NCBI GenBank assembly: GCA_037501455.1 | Contig: CM074863.1 | Coordinates: 62,353,501-62,417,500 of the forward strand | Reading direction: 5' to 3' | Source: Lantana camara | Taxonomy: Eukaryota; Streptophyta; Magnoliopsida; Lamiales; Verbenaceae | Length of the DNA: 64,000 nucleotides | In this document: one piece after another, positions 1-12,500 of the stretch | Layout of the letters: every line of letters begins with the position of its first letter | Numbering within the stretch: position 1 is the first letter of the stretch | Notes under the pieces: generated by a model | Databases searched by the model: none | What the model was told of the DNA's origin: nothing | Seen by the model: only the letters and a program-made list of their open reading frames with translations | Position numbers and translations under genes: made by a program

Positions 1-579
1 AATCCGAGTCACGAATTCTAAAACATCAACCTTGACTCTCCACTCAATCTAATTAATGTGAAGGACTTTGAGAAATGGTGAACGGTACACAAATCATTCA
101 TAGCACGTGCATCATGCATCTTTAATCGCTATATGAATATTATATGTCTTGCTTGTGCATGTGTATGTTTGTTGTATGTTTTGGTCCGGTGTTTGGTTTT
201 CTCAGTAAGTTGAGGGTCGTGTTTGGAACGGTCTTTCGGAGCGAGCAAGAAGTGGTGATTTAGCTCTCTAGCAAAGGGACTTCTTGAATTAGAAGGTGCG
301 AGTGGTGGAGGTTCGGTAACCATGCCATTCGTGTATACCGAGCTTTTGAGTAGTTGAAATGACTCAAACGATGGGTGATGAATCAAACTTGGACCCTCCT
401 ATCGTGCGAAACATTTTAGTTATTCCTAGCACGGATCAAGCAATGAGGATTTTCTCCAACAAGATTTCAAGAAGTGATCAAACCCCTTGTGTGTGAAGAC
501 CTTACACCCTTTTCGGGACGTCATGAACCTCGAACTTGGGTGAATACGGAAAGTTGCTTGAGCTTGAAGCTCGAGCGAG

Positions 580-598
580 GAACCTGGGGACCAGGTTC
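580..598 (+). other. Pre-PPT hairpin, element X
   Basis: GAACCTGG and CCAGGTTC are perfect 8-bp complementary arms around GGA. The hairpin ends 18 bases before the LTR. Elements A, B, D, E and G have the same structure in the same place with different arms, which suggests a conserved RNA fold. Confidence 0.6.
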
Positions 599-600
599 TT

Positions 601-615
601 TTAAGAGGGGAGGAT
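601..615 (+). other. Polypurine tract of element X
   Basis: TTAAGAGGGGAGGAT lies directly before the TGTGACACCCC LTR start. This is the expected place and composition of the polypurine tract that primes plus-strand DNA synthesis. Confidence 0.7.
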
Positions 616-800
616 TGTGACACCCCGTCTGATCAGCCGTACAGGTATGATGTATGTGCGCATTTAAAATTATTATTAATGCATTTTATATTTTTTTTCG
701 AATATTTATTTTCATTAATTGAAAATTTGAATTATATAATATTTATTTCTTTGAATATTTGAATTCTAATTATTTGAATAATATGCTTATTTGTTGAAAT
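616..800 (+). mobile_element. 3' LTR of element X, first 185 bp
   Basis: It starts TGTGACACCCCG and carries the early motif CCGTACAGGTATG shared by the starts of other LTRs in the window. It turns AT-rich and stops at 800, where a Copia LTR begins. The continuation is not found in the window. Confidence 0.7.
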
Positions 801-928
801 TGTTGGAAAACAGGAAACAGAAAGCAGCGGAAATTTAAAAACTTTCCAACAAAAAGGATCGAAACTCGCAATCATGAATCCGAATTCGTAGAGACTAGAA
901 ACTTACTTTTCAGTAATCTTTCTTGAAG
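801..928 (+). mobile_element. Start of a Copia-type LTR (RLC-1)
   Basis: It begins TGTTGGAAAACAGG and continues with AGCAGCGGAAATTT. This resembles the LTR starts at 14471 (plus) and 50736 (minus), which begin TGTTGGAA with a CAGCGGAAG or AGAAACGGAAG motif soon after. It is broken at 928 by gypsy LTR Y. The AT-rich stretch at 13507-13884 may be its continuation, but I cannot prove this. Confidence 0.6.
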
Positions 929-1456
929 TGTAACGCCCTAGGTTTTTTTTAGTAAGTAGTACAACATGACGTATGTGTTTACCAAATTGCGCGAAATAAT
1001 TATTATACATGTTTTATATATTTAATTTTATTTTAATTATAATTAATGTTAATTATTATATTTTAAGTTTTATTAATATTAACTTATATAATATTCAATG
1101 TTAATGCGCTAATTGAACTTAATTAGTGAATTAGTTATTAATTCATAATTGATGCATGCATGTATTTATAATTATATACGCATTTAATTTTATATTATTT
1201 GTAAATGTTATGAATTTTATTGTTACATTGTTTATGAGTCACATTTACGTGCTTCGTTTTTATATAAATCGATACTGAAATTTCGTGCAAATTTAATATG
1301 TTGGACTTATACGTGTCTTGTATATGAATATATGTTCGTTTCGTATTTTCGGGTTCATTTGCATGTGTTTCGGCTTTATTTTATTTTTGGAATCCAAGTC
1401 GGGGGCTAACGAGCAATTAGCACACCCTTGGTTCCGTATTTAATATCTTGAGCTCG

Positions 1457-1476
1457 GGAACTCGGATTCGAGTTCC
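1457..1476 (+). promoter_or_regulatory. Conserved U3 palindrome, LTR Y
   Basis: GGAACTCG-GATT-CGAGTTCC has perfect 8-bp arms. In D and G the same position reads GGAATTCG-GATT-CGAATTCC, so both arms changed together. It follows a CTTGAGCTCG motif in Y, D and G. Confidence 0.6.
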
Positions 1477-2450
1477 GTCAACTTCATTGAACTCGTAACA
1501 AAAATTCAAGTTTAGTGAACTTAGCCTTATATTTTTGCAACGTCATTTGAACCTCCGAAATCCAACCGAAAAACGAAACGGCGACCAAACTGACCTTGCT
1601 GCACTAAAATGACCATATCTTGTTCAAACATTTACCAAATTAACCATGGTTTGATGCTATGGAACCCTAACTCAGCCACCTAACCTGATATACCATGCCC
1701 TAACCGAACTTATCCTCACAAAAACGACAAATCTCAGCCAAAGTCACTGAAATTCCAGTTTCTCCCATATCTTGGAGATTCAAAGCTCAAATCTCCTCCA
1801 AACCTTCATTAATCAACAAGGTAAGCTTAGGGTTGTAAGATATGTTCATTACTGATCATTTTCATCCTTTCATCCCTGAATTTGAGCATGTTTTCATGGA
1901 TTTTCGGCTGCTTCTATGAATAGTTAGGTTTGAGCAATTTTGATGATCTCTTTCGATTCTCGATGGATTTGAGTGATTCAAAGCTTGAATATCATTATTT
2001 CGACATCCTCTTCTCATTTATGATCATTGATTACATGGTAACTGAAGTATTTATGAGATATCATTTATGGTTCTTTGAGAAAATTTCATGAAGGCATCAC
2101 GTATGCATTCCTTTCTTGTTTGAGCTTTCTTGGAACTGATATATACGTTGAATTCATGTTGTTTTGCTGCGTTTTGGATAGCCTAAACTGACCTGAATTT
2201 GTTGAGTTAAACGAGTTCAGTCATGCCATGTTTTTTCGTGGAAATGGTGCCCTGTTTTTGGACTGAATCTTCTACTGCCAGCTGCTGCGTCTTCTTGTTC
2301 TTGTTGCTGTCAGTTTTGTGAATTGTTAGAACTGGTTTGTTGTTTCATTTCATGCCATTTGTTGCTGCATATCTTGCCTAAATGTTGCTTTAGTTGCTGC
2401 TGCGTTTTAAGCCATGAAACAGGGGTTATATGTTGAGCTGCTGCATGCAT

Positions 2451-2576
2451 TTGACACGGGCGTGTCAACCTTTTCCTTTTCAGCATGACATGGGGGTGCA
2501 CGACTGTCTGATATTTCTGTACCGAGACACGGGGGTGTCCCGGTTTGCTCTATATTGGTGACACGGGCGTGTCACC
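2451..2576 (+). repeat. Palindrome cluster, LTR Y
   Basis: There are three clear copies: TTGACACG-GG-CGTGTCAA (2451-2468), GACACGGGGGTGTC (2526-2539) and GGTGACACG-GG-CGTGTCACC (2557-2576). A decayed one lies near 2486. Other LTR families have their own palindrome at the matching place. Confidence 0.75.
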
Positions 2577-3116
2577 TTCTGAATTTCATGCATGTGTTGT
2601 TGTTGTATGCGTACGTATCAATATATATATACATATGTCAATACATGAGATTTAGATGCATGATTTAGGGATTTGCATCATTGTTGTTATATGTTTCTGT
2701 AGATACGCACACATATATATATATATATATACACTTAAATAATTTGCATGCATGTTGTGTACGTGTGCATGTATATATATATATATTTATTTATTTATAT
2801 ATATGTTTATTAAATATTAAATGTTATTTGATTTAATCGAATTATAGAATTTAATTGTTATCTATTTCATGTTTTATTTAATTTCCGATTTTAAATTGAA
2901 TGAATTTAATTGTCTATTTTCTAATTAGAAATGTGAAATTATGAATTCGAATGAACGTGAACGATTGATTGAATGACTTGATTATATGATTTAAATTCTT
3001 TAATAGTGTACATGAACATTTTCATGACATAATCTTATCTTCAACATTCATATCATGATCATTGCATTGCCGAGCGTCCTATTTGGTTCATATTGAGTCT
3101 CCTCTCACTGGTACAC

Positions 3117-6100
3117 TGTAGCACCCCAAGCGGTGGGGCACCACACCCCCGCACTATGACCCGAAACGTATACGAAATGGAAAGTCCGCACACGCACCAA
3201 GTCACAGCGAACGGGTGACAAACAAAAACCACTCCTAAGCTAGGCGGTACCTAAACCTTGTACAAGCGCAAATATGCAAGACCTGAATGCGGAAGCGATA
3301 CAAAATATGAATTCTCAAAAACCTTAATCAGCAATCATAATTCATATATTTCAAAAAGTAACTCAACATCAGCTAAACGGGTTCAACTGTCCTAGAAACC
3401 TGTCCCGATCAAACATATAATCAAAACGGGTTCATCTAAATCGAGCACCTGTCCTAACCTGTCCCGAAATTCATACATCCAAATCATGAGTACCAACCTG
3501 CATAATATATACATATCATATACATAGTTTCCTACCCAAATCAAAACAAGGTATTTAACAAATCAAACAGACCGACACAGACTCAACAGACCCGACTCAA
3601 GGCCGCCTAGCTCAAACCTGCAAGAACTGAAAAGTGGAAAAGAAGGGGGAGGGTCAGTCTCTAGAAGACTGAGCGAGCAGGAGCAATAAATATATATAAA
3701 AACATGCACATGCAGGTCATAAATCCCGAGCAAGGTTTTATTTAAAGTTAGTTCCCAAAAAGGGCAAAAGAATGACTAAGCAATGCTCATACTTTACGAC
3801 TATTCATATTAAATTCATTAAATTCATAATTCATACATAAACATAAAGGCTCGGCGAGTGAGCGTGCATCATCTCCAACCAAACTCCGACCGTGTACGAC
3901 AAATATCATTGATACATTAAATAGGTGATCATGCAATATATCATAATACACGCAAATCATATATCACATCCTAAACATAATCGTTTGGGCAATCCGTGTC
4001 CCGGCCTTCCCGCACGGTGCCTATCAATCATAAACATAATCATAAAATAAGTCCCAACCTTCTTCCTCCGGGTGGTGGAAGGGTTAGCAAGATCCGTCGA
4101 CCTCATACATAATGGCTAGTGAGGTACATGAATCCTCAAAAGCCCGACTAGCGTTTTCTCGTCAAAACTCCTGACGAGATCCGTTTCGACATAGAACATA
4201 AATGGAATCAGCACATGGGATCACCGTCGGCCCTTGCCTCCCCGGATAGCCATGTGTACTAAATTCCTGGGCCCGTGAACATAACATACATGCAATCTCG
4301 CCAAAACATTTCAGTTCATAAGAAACATAACATATTTCATAATTTTGGAGAAAAGGTTACTCGATAATAATTTACTCAATGACTCCACTTTGAAAATAAC
4401 ATATATATAGATATATACATAAGGTTTTGGCCAAAACTTGTCACATAAAGGTTGTAGGGTTTAATATATAACTAGAACGAAAACACACTCACCTGGTACC
4501 AGACAAAGCCAAACCCAAAGAAAATGGTCCACTCCGGAACCTGCACGACCACAAGTCACCACCGCGGGTGCACCTGTACCAACTGATCACACAAAACACA
4601 GTACAAAACTCAGACTCAGACTCAGACAACCATATAAAGACGCACGGCACATGCTCAAGTACTTAAGAAATGCAATCACATAAGCCAAGTTCATAATCAT
4701 ACTAATTACTTATAAAATAAAATATCGCATAGTTCAACATATTCACAAAGTAGATCAAGAGATGTTCTTATGCACAATCAATTCAAATAAACAAAATGGA
4801 AAGGCAATGCATGTCACATTATTTCATATAAATTCATATATCAAATGACTAATTCATATTCATACGAATAACTTATTTCTTACGTGCAAAAGTTTCTAAT
4901 TTAATCATATAAGTTTCATACAATTCACATATTGCATAATAGGATTATTCTAAATTAAGTAATTAAACCTAAATTACAAAGTTTCAAATTAAATCACCCA
5001 AGACATACTAATTCAATTCTGACTAAATCATAAATTGCATAACAAATTCTTATATCATATAATAAATTCAAATTCAAGTCATATTTTACATTTTACACAA
5101 AATCCACATATTACAAGACCAATTGAATCGTATAATAGCACGTGACGAATTCATTTAAACCTATGGGGTTACATCCCAATTTCCGACTAAGCCATTTAAT
5201 CATTCAAAGTTCATACATTGCATAATAGATTCAAATTCAATTTAGGTAATTACAGGTTAATTGCAAAAATCTCAAATTTAATTATTCAAGGCATAATAAA
5301 TCAACTTTTACTTCATCAAAAATAGCATAATCGTTTTCAAATGATAAGGTTCAATTAATTCAAGTTATACAAATTTACATTTTAAAACAATTAATAACAA
5401 ATATAATTCAACATAACGGGGTTCAATTCAACATTCAAAGCATCAATACATATCACATTTCACTTAATACATGACTTTATATCCGTTGGCATACATATTG
5501 ATCGACAAATACAATAATACACAATTTATTGCAATTAAAACAATTAATTCCAAATATTCAAATTATACAAAATAAATCACAATAAATCAACTGGGCATCC
5601 GATTGATGAACGGAAAGTGGCGTTGAACTCACCACAACGAGAGGAACTTGTTGTCCGAAGGTCGCCAGAATGCCGCCACCGCAGCCGGCCGAACAGTCAC
5701 CGGCCGCCACCGGAACACCGCATCCGGTGGTCGGAAAAATCCCCGGAAGGACAGAAACGTGCGACTCTGCCTGTTCGACAAAAGCCCTCAACCAATTTCA
5801 GAAAATAGCAAACACGTCGGACTTCGTTGACGAAAAAACGAACCAAAACCCAACAACGAAAACTGAAATTAAATACAAACCGCAAAACGAAAATGAAATC
5901 CGAACATACCGTTGGAAAGCCCGTAACGAGCCCTACAAAAGCCCCATAGCCAAACCCCGAAAAAATCATCGAAAAACCGGACCGCCGGTCCAGCCCCGGT
6001 CCGCCACCGGTTCGCCGCCGCCGGCCGGTTCTCGAGTCGGGGCCAACGCCATCCGCTACATTCCATTATTCTGAGCAACTTCCGTGAAGGAACCACCACC

Positions 6101-7031
6101 AAAACCGGCCGGAAAAAGGTCCCAAACCGCCAGCAAAAGTCCGCCGCTGCGTCACCGCTGGTTTCCGCCACCTACGGTCACCGGTTGCTTGATTTGAGGT
6201 CGGAAATGGACTCAGGAGGTCAAACTAGGTCGAATAGGGTCAAGCTCCGCCTGCGAAACTCGCCGGAGAACAGCGGAGTCGCCGTGCTACAGTGTCGGGC
6301 GTCCGCCACCACCACTTCGGGCGGCGCGTGCGGCCCAACCACGGCCCGGATGGCCGCGCCGCCAATGCTGGTCGATGCGCCAGGATTTCCTTCAACTGGG
6401 TAGGAGGCGCGTGTCGCCGGAAGTCCGCCGGAGACCGCCGCGAATGGGCGGCGAAGCCGCGGTCCGCCACCACCCTCCACGCGCGACTGAAAATCGGCGA
6501 TATCTCCGCCGTCGTTCGTCGGTTGGTCAAGATCTTGGTACGGTTGTGACCGCGTCGTCGAGCTCGTCAAAAAGCACTATTGTTTCGTCGAAATCCGTCG
6601 AGAAACGAGCAAGTTTCGATTGTGTGTGAAAACACACCTTCGAGTGTGTGTGTACAGTGTTAGATCGCGGGAGAAAGAGAGAGGAAGCTGGAGCTGAGGT
6701 TCTGACATGCAAAACGAGGATCCGGGGTATATATCTTGGGTCCTCATACGCAAAACGATCGGAAGAACGGCTAACGAAGTCAGAATGGGGCAAACTTAGA
6801 GTCTACGGACTCGTCTCGATGCCCCGAACGCAAAAGAGGGGTCAAAGAGGTCGAACTCTCGACCAAACGAGAAATGACCGAATAACCCCTAAAAAGAGAA
6901 AATTACAAACAGGCCCCTAAACTCTAAAAGAGTTCAAAATAGGGCCAGGCAAAACACAAAATAATATAATTAAACACATAATAAAGTTGGAATGTGGCAT
7001 ACCTTATACGTCGGACGAGCGGGGTGTTACA
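3117..7031 (-). repeat. Left (3') LTR of element A
   Basis: On the minus strand it begins TGTAACACCCCGCTCG at 7031 and ends GGGGTGCTACA at 3117, so its ends form an 11-bp near-inverted repeat. The first 1.4 kb is CpG- and GC-rich (about 5630-6900). It then turns AT-rich after a splice-donor-like GTGAGT (5632). Several frames of 60-130 codons in the GC-rich part appear in both LTRs only because the LTRs are copies of each other. None resembles a known protein. Confidence 0.93.
3618..5632 (-). other. Putative LTR intron, left LTR of A
   Basis: On the minus strand a donor TTGTG|GTGAGTTC (5632) opens an AT-rich 2.0-kb stretch. It closes at a pyrimidine-rich tract with TTCTTGCAG|GTTTGAGCTAGGCGG (3618). 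The acceptor block is shared with B, D, E, G and I. Removing it would leave a GC-rich leader joined to the last 0.5 kb of the LTR. Splicing is inferred from sequence only. Confidence 0.5.
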
Positions 7032-7045
7032 ATCTTCTCTCCTTC
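7032..7045 (-). other. Polypurine tract of element A
   Basis: Read on the minus strand this is GAAGGAGAGAAGAT, directly before the LTR start at 7031. Confidence 0.75.
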
Positions 7046-7049
7046 AAAA

Positions 7050-7067
7050 GGACCTGTCCTCAGGTCC
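7050..7067 (-). other. Pre-PPT hairpin, element A
   Basis: On the minus strand GGACCTG-AGGA-CAGGTCC has perfect 7-bp arms and an AGGA loop, just upstream of the polypurine tract. B has the same loop with unrelated but complementary arms. Confidence 0.65.
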
Positions 7068-7338
7068 TATTACTGAGTCATAAAGCTTCGAGTTAGAATA
7101 CTTCAATCCATCTCCTGAAATCGTGTTGAGTCAAAGCCCTGGCTGTGAAGTTTACTCCCACTAATTGCATCAACTCGCCTCAGAGTTCCGTAGTCCCAGA
7201 GGTTTGTTCAACACTTGACCGTTGGTCGCTTCAAACTCATTCAATCTCCACTAGGCCACTGCACCCATAGCTCGATACCGTCGCACCCTCATCGCTTACT
7301 AGCTGCTGTCTGGCCACCCGTAACTAAGCCGCAACAAA

Positions 7339-7712
7339 CAAGAGAGAATCCCATCTCTCAGCATGCAAGAGAGAGAGCCCCGTCTCCCAGCACATCAAAA
7401 GAGAGAACCCCGTCCCTCAGGCACAGAATTGAGAGAACCCCGTCTCTCAACCACGTAATCGAGAGAGCCCCATCTCTCAACCTAAGTCTGGCAGACTTCC
7501 ACATCTTCCAAACATTCTAGTTTGAGAAAATCCAGCATTTCTCAAACCCCTAAATTCGAGAGAATCCAGCATCTCCCAAATATCTAACACCAAGAGAATT
7601 AGCATCTCTTGCTCACATAATTAGAAAGAATCCAACATCTTTCTATCACATAAATAGTGAGAATCCCACATCTCCTTAACACGTGAATAGAGAGATCTCA
7701 ACAACTCTCTAG
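7339..7712 (-). repeat. Tandem hairpin array, element A
   Basis: About twelve units of roughly 30 bp each contain an inverted repeat. Plus-strand examples are TTGAGAGA/TCTCTCAA (7429-7450), TTTGAGAAA/TTTCTCAAA (7521-7546), CAAGAGA/TCTCTTG (7591-7611) and TAGAAAGA/TCTTTCTA (7622-7645). Loops are ACCCCG or ATCCARCA-like. The arms vary from unit to unit but stay complementary. Similar arrays occur in B and E at the same place, a few hundred bases before the polypurine tract. Confidence 0.75.
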
Positions 7713-9547
7713 CACACAAGTTCACTTACTCAGCATTCATACATACACGCATTAAAGTAACACTTGATGCAAAACATGTGATGCATGTTTAGTGTACCTT
7801 AACACTACTGATATCGGTGTCCCTAGAGTATTGATTCAACATCCATGCTTCAACTCAAGGGGGATATCGCGATGGAATCTCTGAAAAATAAAACCACAAT
7901 ATGCTTGTATGTGCATGAAGGGTTAGTGAGTAACTAAAGAAATTGTAAACATAGAGACACGAAAAATTCACACAGTATTCCATTCAGTTTACAAGAATTA
8001 ACAACTAAAACAACAAATTTTAAGTTATGAAAAAATTAAAGCAGTTAGTCACGTTATTACAATCGAGCAACATCAAACATTACACGTTGTCACATACATC
8101 AAGCAAAATAAAATATAATTGCTTATAAAATGCATGGGTGCAAATGCCATGAATGCTTAAGGTACCGTTCACCATGGAATTGAAGTCGAGGTTGGTAATT
8201 CTTTAATTTGGAAGGATACTCGAATCCGTAACTGGCCATAGTTCCAACTCCCCGTTCAAATTTACATCCTTTAGCATTCCCTCAGATTCTCGGGTACCCA
8301 AATGGTCTTGGACCGTCTCACTTAATTCTCGGAGTAAAGTGATTCGTGGGGTCTCTTGAAATCCCAGTAAGATCCTCGGTAATCGGGAATTGCTATTTCT
8401 TCCATCGGTAAAATCTCTCAGGACCATCGTGGGGAAATAAATGAAGAATCTTTAAATGATCTTACTTAGTACACCGTCATTGTAAATGATGCCCCTATCC
8501 TCAATATTTGGTGGAGTTGATCTTCAATGACCTCAGCACTAAATCCCATAGCTTACAAAATTCCCCCCCTTTTTCCTTTGTGTAAGAGTAACTACTCTGG
8601 TGGTGTCTCTATAATAGTAATCCGATTCCCTCTTTAGAATTTTCTGAATTGTACAAGTGCCTTGATTCCTTCATTGTCACCTCATGCTATTCAGATTTAG
8701 AAATTCTGACTTCCTTATAAAATTTGCTAACCCCGAGTACCTCCAAGTAGTTAAGTATATATCCTGAAGGCACCTCGTTAGTTAAAAGGTCTCTTGTTTC
8801 CCTAGTATACAGACATCTTCTTTTATCCACCCTATACCCCGAGTTTGTTAAATCAAATGTCCACTTTCTGATCCACTCCTATTTAGATCCCAATGCAGCT
8901 TCCACTAAAATCAGTACTCGTTGAAACAGGTAACAAAATCACCTAAATATAACCACAAGTCTAATGCATGTGGGGTTAGGGATGTAAATGGCATGCACTC
9001 TTATCCAGCAAAGAAGGCAGTCAAGCAGGTAAAACAAATGTTCAAAAGAATTATAATTTAATCCAATATATGATGCACGTGCTATGAATGCATAATACCT
9101 GTTTCCATAAGGTTAGCATCTTGATATTGTCTAATTCTTTCAGAAATCCATTTATCCTTTATTCAAGTAATCAATGCATGGTAGTTTTGAATCTTCTGTC
9201 ATCAATTTATAGAAGCGGGAAATGTTGTCACGATCAATTAAAAATTTTGTCATCAAGCCAACTCCCTGCAATTCACAAATTGAATAAATATCTATGCATG
9301 CGGGTTAGTACGTGGATATGTCAAGTAATAAAAACAATTAAGAACACTTAAGTAATGCACATGCAATACGTAATTTAATAAAATTTAAAGCATAACAGTG
9401 ATAATTTTGCAAGAATCGTAATCATAGTGTGCACACAATCACATAAGCTCAAACAAATTCATGCATAGAAGTCAAAATTCCACATCAAACGAATGCAATG
9501 CACAAGTATTCCTATGCCGTTCGACCTAAACTGACACGACACGACTC
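7713..9547 (-). other. Non-coding core of element A
   Basis: No gag, protease, RT or integrase motif is visible in any frame. The minus-strand frame 8203-8427 (74 codons) is unrecognised. The stretch holds at least two degenerate minus-strand copies of the module GTGAACGGTACC...AGCATTCATGGCA (clearest at 8135-8175 and 9068-9100), which in D and F/G overlaps the protease start. Minus-strand acceptor-like sites (for example TTTTTCAG|AGATTCC near 7879, AATTGCAG|GGAG near 9268) hint at further introns, without proof. Confidence 0.5.
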
Positions 9548-9578
9548 CAGAGCACCGGTTCTGAACCTGGTAGCTCTG
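9548..9578 (-). other. Primer-site hairpin, element A
   Basis: On the minus strand CAGAGC pairs with GCTCTG, then ACC with GGT, then GGTT with AACC around a CAG loop. The structure includes the 3' half of the primer site. B, D and E have an analogous hairpin with different arms. Confidence 0.6.
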
Positions 9579-9584
9579 ATACCA
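9573..9584 (-). other. Primer-binding site (tRNA-iMet), element A
   Basis: On the minus strand TGGTATCAGAGC lies seven bases after the right LTR. It is complementary to the 3' end of plant initiator tRNA-Met, the usual primer for many plant LTR retrotransposons. Confidence 0.9.
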
Positions 9585-9591
9585 CTTAAGA

Positions 9592-12500
9592 TGTAGCACC
9601 CCAAGCGGTGGGGCACCACACCCCCGCACTATGACCCGACACGTATACGAAATGGAAAGTCCGCACACGCACCAAGTCACAGCGAACGGGTGACAAACAA
9701 AAACCACTCCTAAGCTAGGCGGTACCTAAACCTTGTACAAGCGCAAATATGCAAGACCTGAATGCGGAAACGATACAAAATATGAATTCTCAAAAACCTT
9801 AATCAGCAATCATAATTCATATATTTCAAAAAGTAACTCAACATCAGCTAAACGGGTTCAACTGTCCTAGAAACCTGTCCCGATCAAACATATAATCAAA
9901 ATGGGTTCATCTAAACCGAGCACCTGTCCTAACCTGTCTCGAAATTCATACATCCAAATCATGAGTACCAACCTACATAATATATACATATCATATACAT
10001 AGTTTCCTACCCAAATCAAAACAAGGTATTTAACAAATCAAACAGACCGACACAGACTCAACAGACCCGACCCAAGGCCGCCTAGCTCAAACCTGCAAGA
10101 ACTGAAAAGTGGAAAAGAAGGGGGAGGGTCAGTCTCTAGAAGACTGAGCGAGCAGGAGCGATAAATATATATAAAAACACGCACATGCAGGTCATAAATC
10201 CCGAGCAAGGTGTTATTTAAAGTTAGTTCCAAAAAGGGTAAAAGAATGACTAAGCAATGCTCAGACTTTACGACTATTCATATTAAATTCATTAAGTTCA
10301 TAATTCATACATAAACATAAAGGCTTGGCGAGTGAGCGTGCATCATCTCCAACCAAACTCCGACCGTGTACGACAAATATCATTGATACATTAAATAGGT
10401 GATCATGCAATATATCATAATACACACAAATCATATATCATATCCTAAACATATTCGGCTGGGCAATCCGTGTCCCGGCCTTCCCGCACGGTGCCTATCA
10501 ACCATAAACATAATCATAAAATAAGTTCCAACCTTCTTCCTCCGGGTGGTGGAAGGGTTAGCAAGACCCGTCCACCTCATACATAATGGCTAGTGAGGTA
10601 CATGAATCCTCAGAAGCCCGACTAGCGTTTTCTCGTCAAAACTCCTGACGAGATCCGTTTCGACGTAGAACATAAATGGAATCAGCACATGGGATCACCG
10701 TCGGCCCTTGCCTCCCTGGATAGCCACATGTACTAAATTCCTGGGCCCGTGAACATAACATACATGCAATCTCGCCAAAACATTTCAGTTCATAAGAAAC
10801 ATAACATATTTCATAATTTTGGAGAAAAGGTTACTCGATAATAATTTACTCGATGACTCCACTTTGAAAATAACATATATATAGATATATACATAAGGTT
10901 TTGGCCAAAACTTGTCACATAAAGGTTGTAGGGTTTAATATATAACTAGAACGAAAACACCCTCACCTGGTACCAGACAAAGCCAAACCCAAAGAAAATG
11001 GTCCACCCCGGAACCTGCACGACCACAAGTCACCACCCCGGGTGCACCTGTACCAACTGATCACACAAAACACAGTACAAAACTCAGACTCAGACTCAGA
11101 CAACCATATAAAGACGCACGGCACATGCTCAAGTACTTAAGAAATGCAATCACATAAGCCAAATTCATAATCATACTAATTACTTATAAAATAAAATATC
11201 GCATAGTTCAACATATTCACAAAGTAGATCAAGAGATGTTCTTATGCACAATCAATTCAAATAAACAAAATGGAAAGGCAATGCATGTCACATTATTTCA
11301 TATAAATTCATATATCAAATGACCAATTCATATTCATACGAATAACTTATTTCTTACGTGCAAAAGTTTCTAATTTAATCATATAAGTTTCATACAATTC
11401 ACATATTGCATAATAGGATTATTCTAAATTAAGTAATTAAACCTAAATTACAAAGTTTCAAATTAAATCACCCAAGACATACTAATTCAATTCTGACTAA
11501 ATCATAAATTGCATAACAAATTCTTATATCATATAATAAATTCCAATTCAAGTCATATTTCACATTTTACACAAAATCCACATATTACAAGACCAATTGA
11601 ATCGTATAATAGCACGTGACGAATTCATTTAAACCTATGGGGTTACATCCCAATTTCCGACTAAGCCATTTAATCATTCAAAGTTCATACATTGCATAAT
11701 AGATTCAAATTCAATTTAGGTAATTAAACGTTAATTGCAAAAATCTCAAATTTAATTATTCAAGGCATAATAAATCAACTTTTACTTCATCAAAAATAGC
11801 ATAATCGTTTTCAAATGATAAGGTTCAATTAATTCAAGTTATACAAATTTACATTTTAAAACAATTAACAACTAATATAATTCAACATAACGGGGTTCAA
11901 TTCACCATTCAAAGCATCAATACATATCACATTTCACTTAATACATGACTTTATATCCGTTGGCATACATATTGATCGACAAAATACAATAATACACAAT
12001 TTATTGCAATTAAAACAATTAATTCCAAATATTCAAATTATACAAAATAAATCACAATAAATCAACCGGGCATCCGATTGACGAACGGAAAGTGGCGTTG
12101 AACTCACCACAACGAGAGGAACTTGCTGTCCGAAGGTCGCCGGAATGCCGCCACCGCAGCCGGCCGAACAGTCACCGGCCGCCACCGGAACATCGCCACC
12201 AGTGGTCGAAAAAATCCCCGGAAAAATCCCCTAGAAACGTGCGCCTCTGCCTGCTCGACAAAAGCCCTCAACCAATTTCAGAAAATAGCAAACACGTCGG
12301 ACTTCGTTAACGAAAAACCGAACCAAAACCCAACAACAAAAACTGAAATTAAATACAAACCGCAAAACGAAAATGAAATCCGAACATACCGTTGGAAAGC
12401 CCGTAACGACCCCTACAAAAGCCCTATAGCCAAACCCCGAAAAAATCATCGGAAAACCGGACCGCCGGTCCAGCCCTGGTCCACCACCGGTTCACCGCCG

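Larger units (their letters stand above)
1..615 (+). mobile_element. 3' internal end of gypsy element X
   Basis: This is the non-coding tail of a Ty3/gypsy-type internal region whose 5' part lies outside the window. It carries the recurrent module with GTGAACGGTACAC and then CACGTGCATCATGCAT (about 77-121), also seen in elements A, B and E. It ends with a hairpin (580-598) and a purine run just before the LTR start at 616, the standard end of an LTR-retrotransposon core. Short frames here (for example minus 129-386) show no retroelement or host protein motif and I do not call them genes. Confidence 0.75.
929..3116 (+). mobile_element. Gypsy LTR Y, truncated by element A
   Basis: It starts TGTAACGCCCTAGG. 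Landmarks shared with other LTRs here are a CATGACGTATG motif near the start, a U3 palindrome (1457-1476), a strong 5' splice-site-like CAAG|GTAAGC (GT at 1821), a palindrome cluster (2451-2576), and a GCCGAGCGTCCTA motif with TATTGAGTC near 3070-3103 that is also present in E at the matching place. Element A is inserted at 3117. After A, the E-like sequence runs on for only a few bases (TACACATT), so the rest of Y seems deleted. Confidence 0.8.

Noticed and set aside
5558..6920. Cluster of overlapping frames of 60-134 codons on both strands, repeated at 12092-13390
   Set aside because: They lie in the GC-rich leader of the element A LTRs and recur only because the LTRs are copies. Stops are rare there because of base composition, frames overlap on both strands, and no protein family is recognisable.
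7339..7712. Possible CRISPR array (regular short palindromic repeats at about 30-bp spacing)
   Set aside because: Repeats vary from unit to unit, there are no spacers, and the array lies in a eukaryotic retroelement core shared with B and E.
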